NCBI GenBank assembly: GCA_001796355.1
Contig: MGMG01000031.1
Coordinates: 1-42,771 of the forward strand
DNA from: Chloroflexi bacterium GWB2_54_36
Lineage (GTDB): Bacteria > Chloroflexota > Anaerolineae > Anaerolineales > Anaerolineaceae
Reading direction: 5' to 3'
Length of the DNA stretch: 42,771 nucleotides
In this document: positions 31,560 through 39,519 of the stretch, one piece after another
Layout: every line of letters begins with the position of its first letter
How positions within the stretch are numbered: the first letter of the stretch is position 1
The notes under the pieces: model-generated
Databases searched by the model: none
What the model was told of the DNA's origin: nothing
The model's input: the letters and a program-made list of their open reading frames with translations, nothing else
Position numbers and translations under genes: made by a program

Positions 31560-32740
31560 ACCGCCAAAAAATCAACGCCTTTTTTGCCCGCCTACCCAAA
31601 AATCTGGTCATCCTGCTTATGGTTTTAATCTGGGTGCTGCCGACCTTCGGGTTGTTGATCACCTCTCTACGGCCGCTTCAGGCTATTCAAAGTTCCGGAT
31701 GGTGGACGGCATTAAATAAGACTGCCGGCTCGCAAGAATACCTTCGAAATTGCGCATCCTGTCACGGCACTGAGGGAAATTTGATTGTTTCCGCAGATTT
31801 GACCAATCCTATTCTGATAAAGCAATTCAACCGGTCCGTTTTGCTTTTAGCGTCGCTCAAGAGCGAATATAACGGCCAACTGCATATGGAAACTCAGAAA
31901 ATTCCCAATGCCCAGGCAGCCGCTGATATCGTGGTCCACCTGAACGCCATCTCCGGCGTGCAAAAACAACCGCAGTTTACGCTGAGTAACTATATCGATG
32001 CCCTGGTCGGTTATCGCGGCACGCGCACTTATACCGAGGACTGTGCGGCGGGTACAGCGTCAACGGATTTACACTGTAATCTCTCCGACTTGCTAAACTC
32101 GCGGGGAATGGGCCGCGCATTTGTCAACAGCCTGCTGGTGACGATTCCGGCGACCTTTTTGCCCATTCTCCTGGCGGCGCTGGCGGGTTATGCCTTCGCC
32201 TGGCTCGATTTCAAAGGGCGTATGCTCCTTTTTGCCATCCTGGTGGGTCTCCAGGTCGTCCCATTGCAGATGACCATGGTGCCAATCTCGCGGGTTTACG
32301 CTCAGATGGGTCTGAATGGCACTTTCCTTGGCGTCTGGTTGTTCCATACCGGCTTTGGCATGCCTTATGCCATTTATCTGATGCGCAACTTCCTGGGGAC
32401 ATTGCCGCGCGACCTGTTTGAATCGGCTTACCTGGATGGGGCGTCTCACTGGACGGCTTTTTATCGGCTGGCGATTCCTCTGGCGCTTCCCGCAATAGCC
32501 TCGCTGGGAATTTTCCAGTTTCTATGGGTGTGGAATGATCTGCTGGTCGCGCTGGTGTTCCTTGGCAGCACAACACCGGTGGTGACTTATCAAATTGCGA
32601 ATATGGTCTCTTCACTCGGGGCCGGCTGGCATTTGTTGACGGCTGCCGCGTTTCTCTCCATGCTGTTGCCAATGCTCGTGTTCTTCAGCCTGCAACGATA
32701 CTTTGTGCGCGGCATGCTGGCTGGCGCGGTGAAAGGGTAA
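31556..32740 (+). CDS. ABC sugar permease (AglG/MalG type) with inserted cytochrome c-like domain
   Basis: The 394-residue protein is about 110 residues longer than a normal MalG-type permease. The first helix (about 18-38) is followed by an extracytoplasmic insertion. It contains QEYLRNCASCHGTEGN, with C66, C69 and H70 forming a CxxCH haem motif. Then comes a helical stretch and GQLHMETQKIPNAQ with Met111 as possible distal ligand, and a last helix AAADIVVHLNAI. This is the order of a small class I cytochrome c (about 60-132). Permease sequence resumes at QFTLSNYIDAL. A second Cys pair (C163, C174) follows before helix 2. The EAA loop ESAYLDGASHWTAFYRLAIP and the C-terminus QRYFVRGMLAGAVKG are typical. 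The insertion lies outside the membrane, where the Ccm system works. Confidence 0.92.
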   Translation: MNRQKINAFFARLPKNLVILLMVLIWVLPTFGLLITSLRPLQAIQSSGWWTALNKTAGSQEYLRNCASCHGTEGNLIVSADLTNPILIKQFNRSVLLLASLKSEYNGQLHMETQKIPNAQAAADIVVHLNAISGVQKQPQFTLSNYIDALVGYRGTRTYTEDCAAGTASTDLHCNLSDLLNSRGMGRAFVNSLLVTIPATFLPILLAALAGYAFAWLDFKGRMLLFAILVGLQVVPLQMTMVPISRVYAQMGLNGTFLGVWLFHTGFGMPYAIYLMRNFLGTLPRDLFESAYLDGASHWTAFYRLAIPLALPAIASLGIFQFLWVWNDLLVALVFLGSTTPVVTYQIANMVSSLGAGWHLLTAAAFLSMLLPMLVFFSLQRYFVRGMLAGAVKG

Positions 32741-32753
32741 GCTTAGTCATGCC

Positions 32754-32927
32754 GTAGGTCGGATTGAGGGGTGGTGACGGTTAGTTCACTGATAAGTATT
32801 TATGCACCCCGATATCCGACATTTCGCATTACTATCGGGCGTTGGATTTCGGGCTACCATCGTTTTGGTCAATTATTTAATTTGCACGCCCTCACTCACA
32901 GAGTGCCCTGCGGGCAATCCAACCTAC
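32754..32927. repeat. MITE-like element with GTAGGTYGGATTG terminal repeats
   Basis: The left end GTAGGTCGGATTG (32754-32766) pairs with the right end CAATCCAACCTAC (32915-32927), 12 of 13 positions. The interior has related GTTGGATTTCGGG motifs and no open frame. It starts 13 bases after the permease stop. Confidence 0.65.
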
Positions 32928-32930
32928 AAA

Positions 32931-32973
32931 AAACTTTATACGCGGCATGCTGGCTGGCGCAGTGAAGGGGTAA
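32931..32973 (+). pseudogene. Remnant of the 3' end of a second MalG-type permease gene
   Basis: These 43 bases match 32698-32740 at 38 positions. In the matching frame they read NFIRGMLAGAVKG-stop, against YFVRGMLAGAVKG-stop in the intact gene. Most differences are silent or conservative, so the copy diverged as coding sequence. It begins 3 bases after the MITE-like element. Confidence 0.7.
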
Positions 32974-33004
32974 ATGGCCGTAGCGGTGAGCCAGAAAAAT
33001 TTCG

Positions 33005-33153
33005 CAGGTTGGGTTGAGCGTGTTGTAAATTCGGACGAATAATAAATATCGCAAGCGAAACCCAACAAGCGATACGTATGAGGTGTTGGGTATCGGGACT
33101 GCAAGTGTCATATCCTGACACACAAAATTTCATCGTCCCTCAACCCAACCTAC
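33005..33153. repeat. MITE-like element with AGGTTGGGTTGAG terminal repeats
   Basis: A perfect 13-bp terminal repeat (33006-33018 with 33139-33151) encloses a second perfect pair ACCCAACA/TGTTGGGT (33060-33067, 33084-33091) and a GTGTCA/TGACAC hairpin. The right end overlaps the stop codon of the FAD-linked oxidase gene. Confidence 0.72.
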
Positions 33154-34775
33154 AATAGCACGCCTGAATTCAAAATCCCATTTGGGTCTACTGCGTGTTT
33201 TACTGCTCGCATCTGCTCGATTTGCGCGGGTGTGTACATCAAATGGAAAAATTTTTGCTTGAGCTTGCCTATGCCATGCTCCGCGGAGACGGATCCGCCC
33301 AACTCAACTGCCCGCCGGGCAAAATTCTCGAACAATTCGAGGCCAGATTTTAATTCCTGCATGTCACGCGGCAGGATATTGACATGAATATGGTTGTTGC
33401 CAATATGCCCGAAGGCAACCCATTCAAAATGCCCAGCTTCGCATTTGCTTTTGTAAAAATCCCACATTTCTGGCAAAAACTGGTCGGGAACAGCCAGGTC
33501 GGTGCCCAGCTTGTGAATTCCGGGGTATTGCCGCTTGCGTTCGGCGATGATGCTGTTGATGGTTTCGGGCACCAGATGCCGTAACCGTTTGAAACTGTCC
33601 ATCTCGCGTTCGTCAGTTGCAGCCCATGAGTTGGCCAGGTCGGCGCCGCAGCTTGATATCGTCTCCTCCAACGCACCGAGGACGAGCTCATCGGCGTCGG
33701 GGTCGTAGTCCATCTCGAAAAAGAGCGCCGAGCGCGCATCGGGCGGGATGGGTGGTATCCCGGCGGGAAAGCCTGGTTTATTTTGCAGATCGCGCAGCAA
33801 TTGCAGCGTGTTTTCGGAATAAAACTCCAGATAATCCAGGGCCAGGCGGGAATCTGAGCGCAACGCCTGAGTCAATTGCATTGCCTGGTCATCTGAATCC
33901 AGGAATTGGATCATGGCGATTTTATTTTGGCGTTCGAGCAGCGCAACTTCCATCCTGGTAATCGCTCCCAGTACGCCTTCCGATCCGATGAACAAGTCGA
34001 TCAGATCCATTTGCGGAGCGGTGAAAAACCCCGCGGCATTTTTGGTGGAGGGCAGCGAATAAGCAGGAATGTTAAAGGAACAGCTTTTTCCGGTTGCGGA
34101 GAAAATTGTAAATATCCCGGAAGGGGAGGCAAAATACTTGCCGCGCGGAATGTCCAGATACTCGCCATTTGCCAGAAACACCCGTATACCGCGAATCCAG
34201 GCGCGGGTGGGGCCGTAACGGTAGGTTCGCGCGCCGGATGCATTGGTGGCGACCGTCCCGCCAAGAGATGCCGTCGTTTCCGTAGGGTCGGGCGGGTAAA
34301 AATAATCCGCAGGGTCGAGTTTGAAGCGGGCCAACTCAGCCTGGACTGATTCTGGAGCATTGTCCAGTCCGGGAATCTGGCGGGAGGCTAAGAATTTCTC
34401 CAGTTCGAGCAGGCTGACGCCGGCTTGCGCGCTGACCTGCCATTCGTCCAGGTGTGGGTCGAAGCGAATCGCTTCGATCTGGTTGAACAGCTCCAGCGAA
34501 ATCAAGGCGCCAGCCGGGGGTACGCTGCCGCCGACCAGGCCGGTGCGTGCACCGGCGATGGTAACGGGGATTCTACGCTCATTCAGATCGCGCAGCGCAG
34601 CGGCCAGTTCCCCCTCGTTTTTTGGGAAGAATAAGTAATCGAAGAAGGTGGCGGTCAACCGTGACTCGTCGGTGAGGTAATCCGGATAAGCTGCCCGGAT
34701 CGCATCGAAGCCAGTGATGCACCTGACCTGGCTGAGGTTTACGAGCGAGGCGGCCTTTGCTTGAATCTCATACAT
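33150..34775 (-). CDS. FAD-linked oxidase, GlcD/D-lactate dehydrogenase-like
   Basis: The 541-residue flavoprotein has the PCMH FAD-binding fold (GARTGLVGGSVPPAGALISL near 74-93, YPPDPTETTASLGGTVATNA near 159-178, FIGSEGVLGAITRMEVALL). The C-terminal cap has AFGHIGNNHIHVNILP and the FAD-contact SAEHGIGKLKQKFF. The family oxidises 2-hydroxy acids such as lactate or glycolate. It is larger than the GlcD at 38140 and has no own Fe-S partner. The ATG at 34775 has AGGG upstream. Its TAG stop lies in the terminal repeat of an adjacent MITE-like element. It is the last gene of the inositol-type operon. Confidence 0.88.
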   Translation of the reverse strand: MYEIQAKAASLVNLSQVRCITGFDAIRAAYPDYLTDESRLTATFFDYLFFPKNEGELAAALRDLNERRIPVTIAGARTGLVGGSVPPAGALISLELFNQIEAIRFDPHLDEWQVSAQAGVSLLELEKFLASRQIPGLDNAPESVQAELARFKLDPADYFYPPDPTETTASLGGTVATNASGARTYRYGPTRAWIRGIRVFLANGEYLDIPRGKYFASPSGIFTIFSATGKSCSFNIPAYSLPSTKNAAGFFTAPQMDLIDLFIGSEGVLGAITRMEVALLERQNKIAMIQFLDSDDQAMQLTQALRSDSRLALDYLEFYSENTLQLLRDLQNKPGFPAGIPPIPPDARSALFFEMDYDPDADELVLGALEETISSCGADLANSWAATDEREMDSFKRLRHLVPETINSIIAERKRQYPGIHKLGTDLAVPDQFLPEMWDFYKSKCEAGHFEWVAFGHIGNNHIHVNILPRDMQELKSGLELFENFARRAVELGGSVSAEHGIGKLKQKFFHLMYTPAQIEQMRAVKHAVDPNGILNSGVLL

Positions 34776-34857
34776 GATTTCCCTGGCTCCAGCGAATGGC
34801 ATCCATCAGCGGTGTGAACCGTGGTTTAAGATAAGCCTAAATTCGATTGTAACCATT

Positions 34858-35664
34858 TTATGCATACGATTTCAAATTCAAAATAGCTTTACGGGCAGCC
34901 GTGTCCGCATCGGGTTGAGGTAGAAATTCACCTGATACAAACCCCTGATAATCAATTGCGCATAGCCGTTGAAGAATGGCACGAAAGTTAAGGTGACCAG
35001 CACCAGGATACCAGCGGTTCGAGTCGGCCACATGGAAGTGGAAAATTTGCGCGCCGCAGGCAGCAATACTGTTTTCGATTTGCGGTTCTTCGATGTTCAT
35101 ATGGAAAGTGTCGAGCAGCAGGCCAAAATTGTCAGCGCCGACCTGCTCGATGAGCGCCAATCCCTGCGCGGCCGTGTTGATCAGGCTGGTTTCATAGCGA
35201 TTGATGGGTTCCAACGCCAGCCGCACACCGTGGGGGGCTGCCGCCTGGCTGCAGGCCTGCAATGCCTCGACTAGCCAGGACATGGCTTGCGCTGGATCGA
35301 TGCCGGGTTTTATAATCCCGCGCACCAACCCGATAATGATCACTGCCCCAAAATGCTCGGCGAGCGGAATGTGGCTTTGAATGCGCGCGATGGCTGCCTG
35401 GCGCACGGTTGGATCGGGATCGGTGAAAGATAACCCCTCTTCGCCCCAGGCCTGCCCGGTGCCGATGGCTGGTACACGCAAGCCGTATTTATTGGTGAGC
35501 GCTGCCAGTGAGTCAAGATCCACCAGCTTCGGGTCGCGGATGGCCAGTTCGATGCCTTGATAGCCAAGGTCGGCAACCTTCGCCAGATTGGTCTCAAGCG
35601 CGCCTGAAAGCGTCGCCGCCTGGAATTGGGTTTGCTGGGTGGAGAGGACGATCGAAAGGTTCAT
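34858..35664 (-). CDS. iolO: 5-keto-L-gluconate epimerase
   Basis: The 268-residue TIM-barrel protein of the AP-endonuclease-2/xylose isomerase-like superfamily matches, as I recall it, the Thermotoga maritima IolO pattern closely: IELAIRDPKLVDLD, IGTGQAWGEEGLSF, AVIIIGLVRG, LEPINRYETSLINTA, LLDTFHMNIEEPQIENSI, FHFHVADSNRWYPGAGHLNF. IolO converts 5-keto-L-gluconate to D-tagaturonate, the last inositol-specific step. Metal ligands (Glu, Asp, His, Glu) are present. The ATG at 35664 has GGAAG eight bases upstream. It sits between the FAD oxidase and iolM genes. Downstream uronate enzymes are not in the window. Confidence 0.88.
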   Translation of the reverse strand: MNLSIVLSTQQTQFQAATLSGALETNLAKVADLGYQGIELAIRDPKLVDLDSLAALTNKYGLRVPAIGTGQAWGEEGLSFTDPDPTVRQAAIARIQSHIPLAEHFGAVIIIGLVRGIIKPGIDPAQAMSWLVEALQACSQAAAPHGVRLALEPINRYETSLINTAAQGLALIEQVGADNFGLLLDTFHMNIEEPQIENSIAACGAQIFHFHVADSNRWYPGAGHLNFRAILQRLCAIDYQGFVSGEFLPQPDADTAARKAILNLKSYA

Positions 35665-35729
35665 GGCATTCTTCCGACTGGCGGGGTCAGGCCAAACCTG
35701 CACCTGACCCATTTTCTGGTCGATAGGAA

Positions 35730-36926
35730 TTATGCGATATAGGTGATCTTGGCTTCAGACCGGTCTGTCTGCAATTTGATGACGTTTTCCGGCAGTTCGT
35801 GCAGGCTGATCTTCTTGGTGCTCATTTTGGTCATGTCCATGCCGTCCGCCATGCATTCGATAACCCGCGGGAAGGTGCCGTGCCCGGAATGCCCCTGGGC
35901 GCCGATGATTTGCGCCCGACGTACCTGCAGTACTTCGCCGGTCACCGGCATTTTGGCTTCGGCCCGCGCGGTGACGACCACCCGGCTATTGAGCGTGCGG
36001 CCTTCCCAGATGACCCGTTCGATGCTTGGGTAAACGACCTCAGGCAGGCCGGTGGCTTCCATGAACAGATCGGCGCCCATGCCGTTGGTGATTTCCAACA
36101 CCCGGTCAGCAAAATCTTCCTTTAGCGGGTTGATGTGGTAATCCGCGCCCAGACTCAAAGCCATTTGAGCGCGGTTATCCTGCGTCTCGGAGATGATGAC
36201 CTTTGAAGCGCCGGCATGTTTGAGAATGGCGCAAGCCGCCAACCCAACCGGTCCGCCGCCCAGGATGACCACCCGGTCGCCGGGACGAATACCGCCGCCG
36301 CGCTCGATGACTGCGTTGTAGGCTACTGAAGTTGGCTCGACGATGCTGCCGGCGATGAAGATATCTTTTTCATCTTTATAGATGGCGCGCAGCGGATCGA
36401 GACTCCACAGCGTTCGGGCTGGAACGACCAGGTATTTGGTGTATGCTCCGTTGACGTTGAAACCAATTTCATCCAATCGCTCGCAGTGGTTGGGGTAGCC
36501 GTCCGCGCAGGGTTTGCAGTTACCGCACCACAACATCTCCTCGGTCGTGACCGCCTCGCCGCCTTTGAACGGTTTGTTGGTCACCTTATTGAGCGCCTTT
36601 TTGCCCGCTTCAACAACGATGCCCGAGAGTTCATGTCCGAGGATGCTCGGGAACCCGGTCAAACCCGGATAGAAGATGTAGCCGTCCTTATCCGCCTGCG
36701 CCATGTGAACATCGGAGCCGCAAATCCCGCAGGCTTTAACCTCCAGCAGGACTTCGTCATCGCCAGGAGTGGGGATGTTGTATTCACGGATCTCGAAGCG
36801 CGGATTGCGCCACACCAGACTGCCAAGATAAGTTTGACGGCCCTCGATATCCTTTTTGCCCAACTTAAAACCTGGTTTTGGATCCCAATCGGCGACCAGG
36901 GTAACGCCTTCCATTTTGCCGTTCAT
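35730..36926 (-). CDS. iolM: Zinc-dependent scyllo-inosose 3-dehydrogenase
   Basis: The 398-residue medium-chain dehydrogenase has catalytic-zinc residues in KACGICGSDVHMAQADKDGY and GHELSG. The structural-zinc loop is WCGNCKPCADGYPNHCERL, and the NAD(P) Rossmann motif is VVILGGGPVGLAA. The long N-terminal part (GRQTYLGSLVWRNPRFEIRE) and GAQGHSGHGTFPRVIECM are as I recall from Thermotoga TM0412, which oxidises scyllo-inosose to a diketo-inositol. Generic sorbitol or threonine dehydrogenases are less likely because iolN and iolO flank it. I chose the ATG at 36926, with AAAGGAG seven bases upstream. Confidence 0.87.
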   Translation of the reverse strand: MNGKMEGVTLVADWDPKPGFKLGKKDIEGRQTYLGSLVWRNPRFEIREYNIPTPGDDEVLLEVKACGICGSDVHMAQADKDGYIFYPGLTGFPSILGHELSGIVVEAGKKALNKVTNKPFKGGEAVTTEEMLWCGNCKPCADGYPNHCERLDEIGFNVNGAYTKYLVVPARTLWSLDPLRAIYKDEKDIFIAGSIVEPTSVAYNAVIERGGGIRPGDRVVILGGGPVGLAACAILKHAGASKVIISETQDNRAQMALSLGADYHINPLKEDFADRVLEITNGMGADLFMEATGLPEVVYPSIERVIWEGRTLNSRVVVTARAEAKMPVTGEVLQVRRAQIIGAQGHSGHGTFPRVIECMADGMDMTKMSTKKISLHELPENVIKLQTDRSEAKITYIA

Positions 36927-36962
36927 AGACATACTCCTTTTGTGCAAATCAGCAGAAAAAAG

Positions 36963-38087
36963 TTAGACTTCCGTACCCTGACCGATGCGCGGGATGCCGT
37001 AAACGGGCTTCCAACCTGGACTGAGCGGTTCGCGGAGATAGGGTTCCATTTCTTTCTCGGTGCGAAGCGTGACCTCTTCCACCGGCGGCACTTTGCCAGC
37101 CGGGAAGGCTTCCAGAACGTCATCGTGCCACAGCGTCAGGTATTTCAGGATGGCAGCCATGGGGCGTTTGCCCTTCTGGGCGGTGCCTGATTTGGCCTTA
37201 CCCACCACACCTTCCGGGGTGGCAGCAATTTCGATGGCGAAGTGGCCTTCGCCCTCTGACCAGCGGCTGGGACGTCCGAACGGATCCACCGATTTGTCGT
37301 AGTGACCTTCGGGTAGGTAGCTTTTGCCCTCGGTATCGACGGCGTAGTTCATGTCCACCATTTCGGGGTGCAGCAGCAGACTCAGTGAGGTCTCCGACTC
37401 GTCCGCATGGACAAAATTGGTGCTCATCTGACCGCCGCGCTCCACCGGGCGGAAAAACTCGCGCACGCCGCGATGCCAGTCGATGACGCGGAATATGCCG
37501 GGCAACTGGTAGCGCTTGACGAACTCCTGTACTGCCGATTCGAGCATCCACAACTGACCGTGATTGTTGACGATCAATTGTTTGCGGAAGCCGTCGTTCC
37601 ACAACCCCAGCATGACGTCGATCATCATCTCGCGCACCACATGCTCGCGGACGATGACCGTTCCCGGCATGCCCAGGTGATGATAGGGGTGCCCGCCGTA
37701 GTTTAGCGGGGGCAGCGCCAGGTTGACCGGGGCGCCGCGTTTGGCAGTGAAGCGTCTCACGCCTTCGCAAATGGCGCTGACGTAGAGCGTATCGGCGGCG
37801 CTGGGTAGGTGCTGCCCGTGCAGTTCGGTGCAGCCAACCGGGATAAAGACCACGTCATTTTTCTTGCGGTTGGCTTCCACCTGCCAGCGGGTGGTGGTTT
37901 GAATGTAAGAGCCGGGTTTACCCCACTCCACTGGCGAGGGAACACCGTAATCGGCCAGAATCGCGTCAATCTGCTCATCGCTGGACTCCCAGACTTCCTT
38001 TTTCATGCGCCCAACCCCGTTATCCTCGAAGAATAAGTCGGGTTGGCTGGTAGCCAGATAACCTTTGGGTACTTTGATATCGCTCAT
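36963..38087 (-). CDS. iolN: Creatininase-family diketo-inositol hydrolase
   Basis: The 374-residue protein belongs to the creatininase superfamily: VVFIPVGCTELHGQHLPSAA (Glu and His metal ligands), NYGGHPYHHLGMPGT, LIVNNHGQ and FVHADESETSLSLL. In the Thermotoga-type pathway the protein in this position (IolN) opens the diketo-inositol ring to 5-keto-L-gluconate. The adjacent iolM and iolO support that role over creatinine hydrolysis. The N-terminal extension of about 80 residues is longer than in creatininase itself. I chose the ATG at 38087, with AAGGAG six bases upstream. The 36-base gap to iolM indicates one transcript. Confidence 0.85.
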   Translation of the reverse strand: MSDIKVPKGYLATSQPDLFFEDNGVGRMKKEVWESSDEQIDAILADYGVPSPVEWGKPGSYIQTTTRWQVEANRKKNDVVFIPVGCTELHGQHLPSAADTLYVSAICEGVRRFTAKRGAPVNLALPPLNYGGHPYHHLGMPGTVIVREHVVREMMIDVMLGLWNDGFRKQLIVNNHGQLWMLESAVQEFVKRYQLPGIFRVIDWHRGVREFFRPVERGGQMSTNFVHADESETSLSLLLHPEMVDMNYAVDTEGKSYLPEGHYDKSVDPFGRPSRWSEGEGHFAIEIAATPEGVVGKAKSGTAQKGKRPMAAILKYLTLWHDDVLEAFPAGKVPPVEEVTLRTEKEMEPYLREPLSPGWKPVYGIPRIGQGTEV

Positions 38088-38139
38088 TTTTATCTCCTTC
38101 ATTTAATGCTGGATGGGTAATGATTACAGCAAAGATGAA

Positions 38140-39519
38140 TTAGTCCGGCAGGACTTTGCCGGGATTGAGAATGTTCTGTGGGTCAAGCGACCGTTTGATG
38201 CGCTTTTGAATTTCAACGGAGACCGGACCCAGGGCGCGTTCCAGGTACGGACGTTTAAGCGTGCCGACCCCGTGTTCGCCGGAAAGGGTGCCGCCCAGAT
38301 CGAGTGCGATGGCAAATTCCTCTGCAACCATCTGCTCCACTTTGGCCCACTGCTGCGGGTCGCGTTTGTCGAACAGAATGTTGGGGTGCAGGTTGCCGTC
38401 GCCGGCGTGGCCGAAAATGACAATCGGCAGGCCGTGTTTTGCACTGACTTGTTTTAGCCGGCGCACGGCTTCCGGGATAGCGGAGCGCGGTACGGTGATG
38501 TCCTCACCCAGTTTGTTAGGCGCCAGACGCGCCAGCGCGGGTGCAACCGAGCGGCGGGCTTTCCACAACCCCTGGCGTTCAGTTTCATCTTTGGCAACCG
38601 TGACCTTTCGCGCGCTGTGGCGGGTGCATATTTCAGCAGCCGTCTCGATCTCGCGGGTAACCCCGGTCTCCTCCTGGCCGTCCGTCTCGACCAGCAGAAT
38701 AGCTTCCACGTCCAACGGCAGGCCAAGGTGCATGGCTTCTTCGATGCAGGAAATGGCGGTGTGATCCATCAGTTCCAGGGTGGCAGGCACAATTCCGGCC
38801 TTGAGAATGGCATTGACCGTCTGAGAGGCATCCTCGATGGAATTGAATTCCACCAACGCGGTGCGGGCAAATTTGGGCTTGGCGGTCAGGCGCAGCAGCG
38901 CTTCGGTGATCACGCCCAGCGTGCCCTCAGACCCGGTGAACAGGGCGGTCAGGTCATACCCCACCACGTCCTTGATCACTTTGCCGCCGGTATGGATGAT
39001 CTGGCCGTCTGCCAGGACGACCGTCAAACCCAGCACATAGTCGCCGGTGACGCCATATTTCAGGCAGCGCGGGCCGCCGGCATTGCAAGCAATGTTGCCG
39101 CCAATGGTGGAATGGCGGATGCTGGACGGGTCGGGCGGATAGAATAATCCCTTCTTTTCGACCTCTGCCTGCAGGTCGGCGGTGATGATGCCGACTTCAA
39201 CGTGAACGACGGCGTTTTCCTGGTCAAGTTCCAGCAGGCGGTCCATGCGCGTCAGACATAACACAATTCCGCCGCTAAAGGGGACCGAGGCGGCTGCCAG
39301 TCCGGACGCCATGCCACGGGTGACTACGGGAATCTGTTCCCGCGCAGCCAGTTTAACAACCTGGCTGACTTGTTCGGTGCTGGTGGGTAAAACCACCCCA
39401 TCCGGGCAGTGTTCCTCAAAAGTGCCGTCGTAGCTGTACACCGCCAGGTCTTCCGGCGTGATCAGCACGGCGTCTTTGCCAACGATTTTGACAAGTTCGG
39501 CAATCAGAGTCGGGTTCAT
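38140..39519 (-). CDS. glcD: FAD-binding oxidase subunit, GlcD type
   Basis: The 459-residue flavoprotein has the PCMH fold (VVTRGMASGLAAASVPFSGG, YPPDPSSIRHSTIGGNIACN, LFTGSEGTLGVITEALLRL) and a C-terminal cap with IFGHAGDGNLHPNILF and SGEHGVGTLKR. GlcD is the glycolate oxidase subunit that passes electrons to GlcF; GlcE is absent here. Its ATG overlaps the glcF stop by 4 bases, so they form a coupled pair. Placed inside an inositol operon, it may oxidise a hydroxy acid formed downstream of D-tagaturonate or a by-product. The substrate is unproven. Confidence 0.9.
   Translation of the reverse strand: MNPTLIAELVKIVGKDAVLITPEDLAVYSYDGTFEEHCPDGVVLPTSTEQVSQVVKLAAREQIPVVTRGMASGLAAASVPFSGGIVLCLTRMDRLLELDQENAVVHVEVGIITADLQAEVEKKGLFYPPDPSSIRHSTIGGNIACNAGGPRCLKYGVTGDYVLGLTVVLADGQIIHTGGKVIKDVVGYDLTALFTGSEGTLGVITEALLRLTAKPKFARTALVEFNSIEDASQTVNAILKAGIVPATLELMDHTAISCIEEAMHLGLPLDVEAILLVETDGQEETGVTREIETAAEICTRHSARKVTVAKDETERQGLWKARRSVAPALARLAPNKLGEDITVPRSAIPEAVRRLKQVSAKHGLPIVIFGHAGDGNLHPNILFDKRDPQQWAKVEQMVAEEFAIALDLGGTLSGEHGVGTLKRPYLERALGPVSVEIQKRIKRSLDPQNILNPGKVLPD

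Larger units (their letters stand above)
32741..33149. other. Repeat-rich scar between the ABC cassette and the catabolic operon
   Basis: The stretch holds no intact gene. It contains two MITE-like inverted repeats (32754-32927 and 33005-33153) and, between them, a 43-bp copy of the end of the upstream permease gene. Confidence 0.75.

Noticed and set aside
36486-37190. A 234-codon plus-strand open frame
   Set aside because: It lies fully antisense to iolM and iolN, whose protein motifs are clear. It has no recognisable domain.
38617-39147. A 176-codon plus-strand open frame antisense to glcD
   Set aside because: It arises from the GC-rich codon pattern of the FAD-binding gene and has no family motif.
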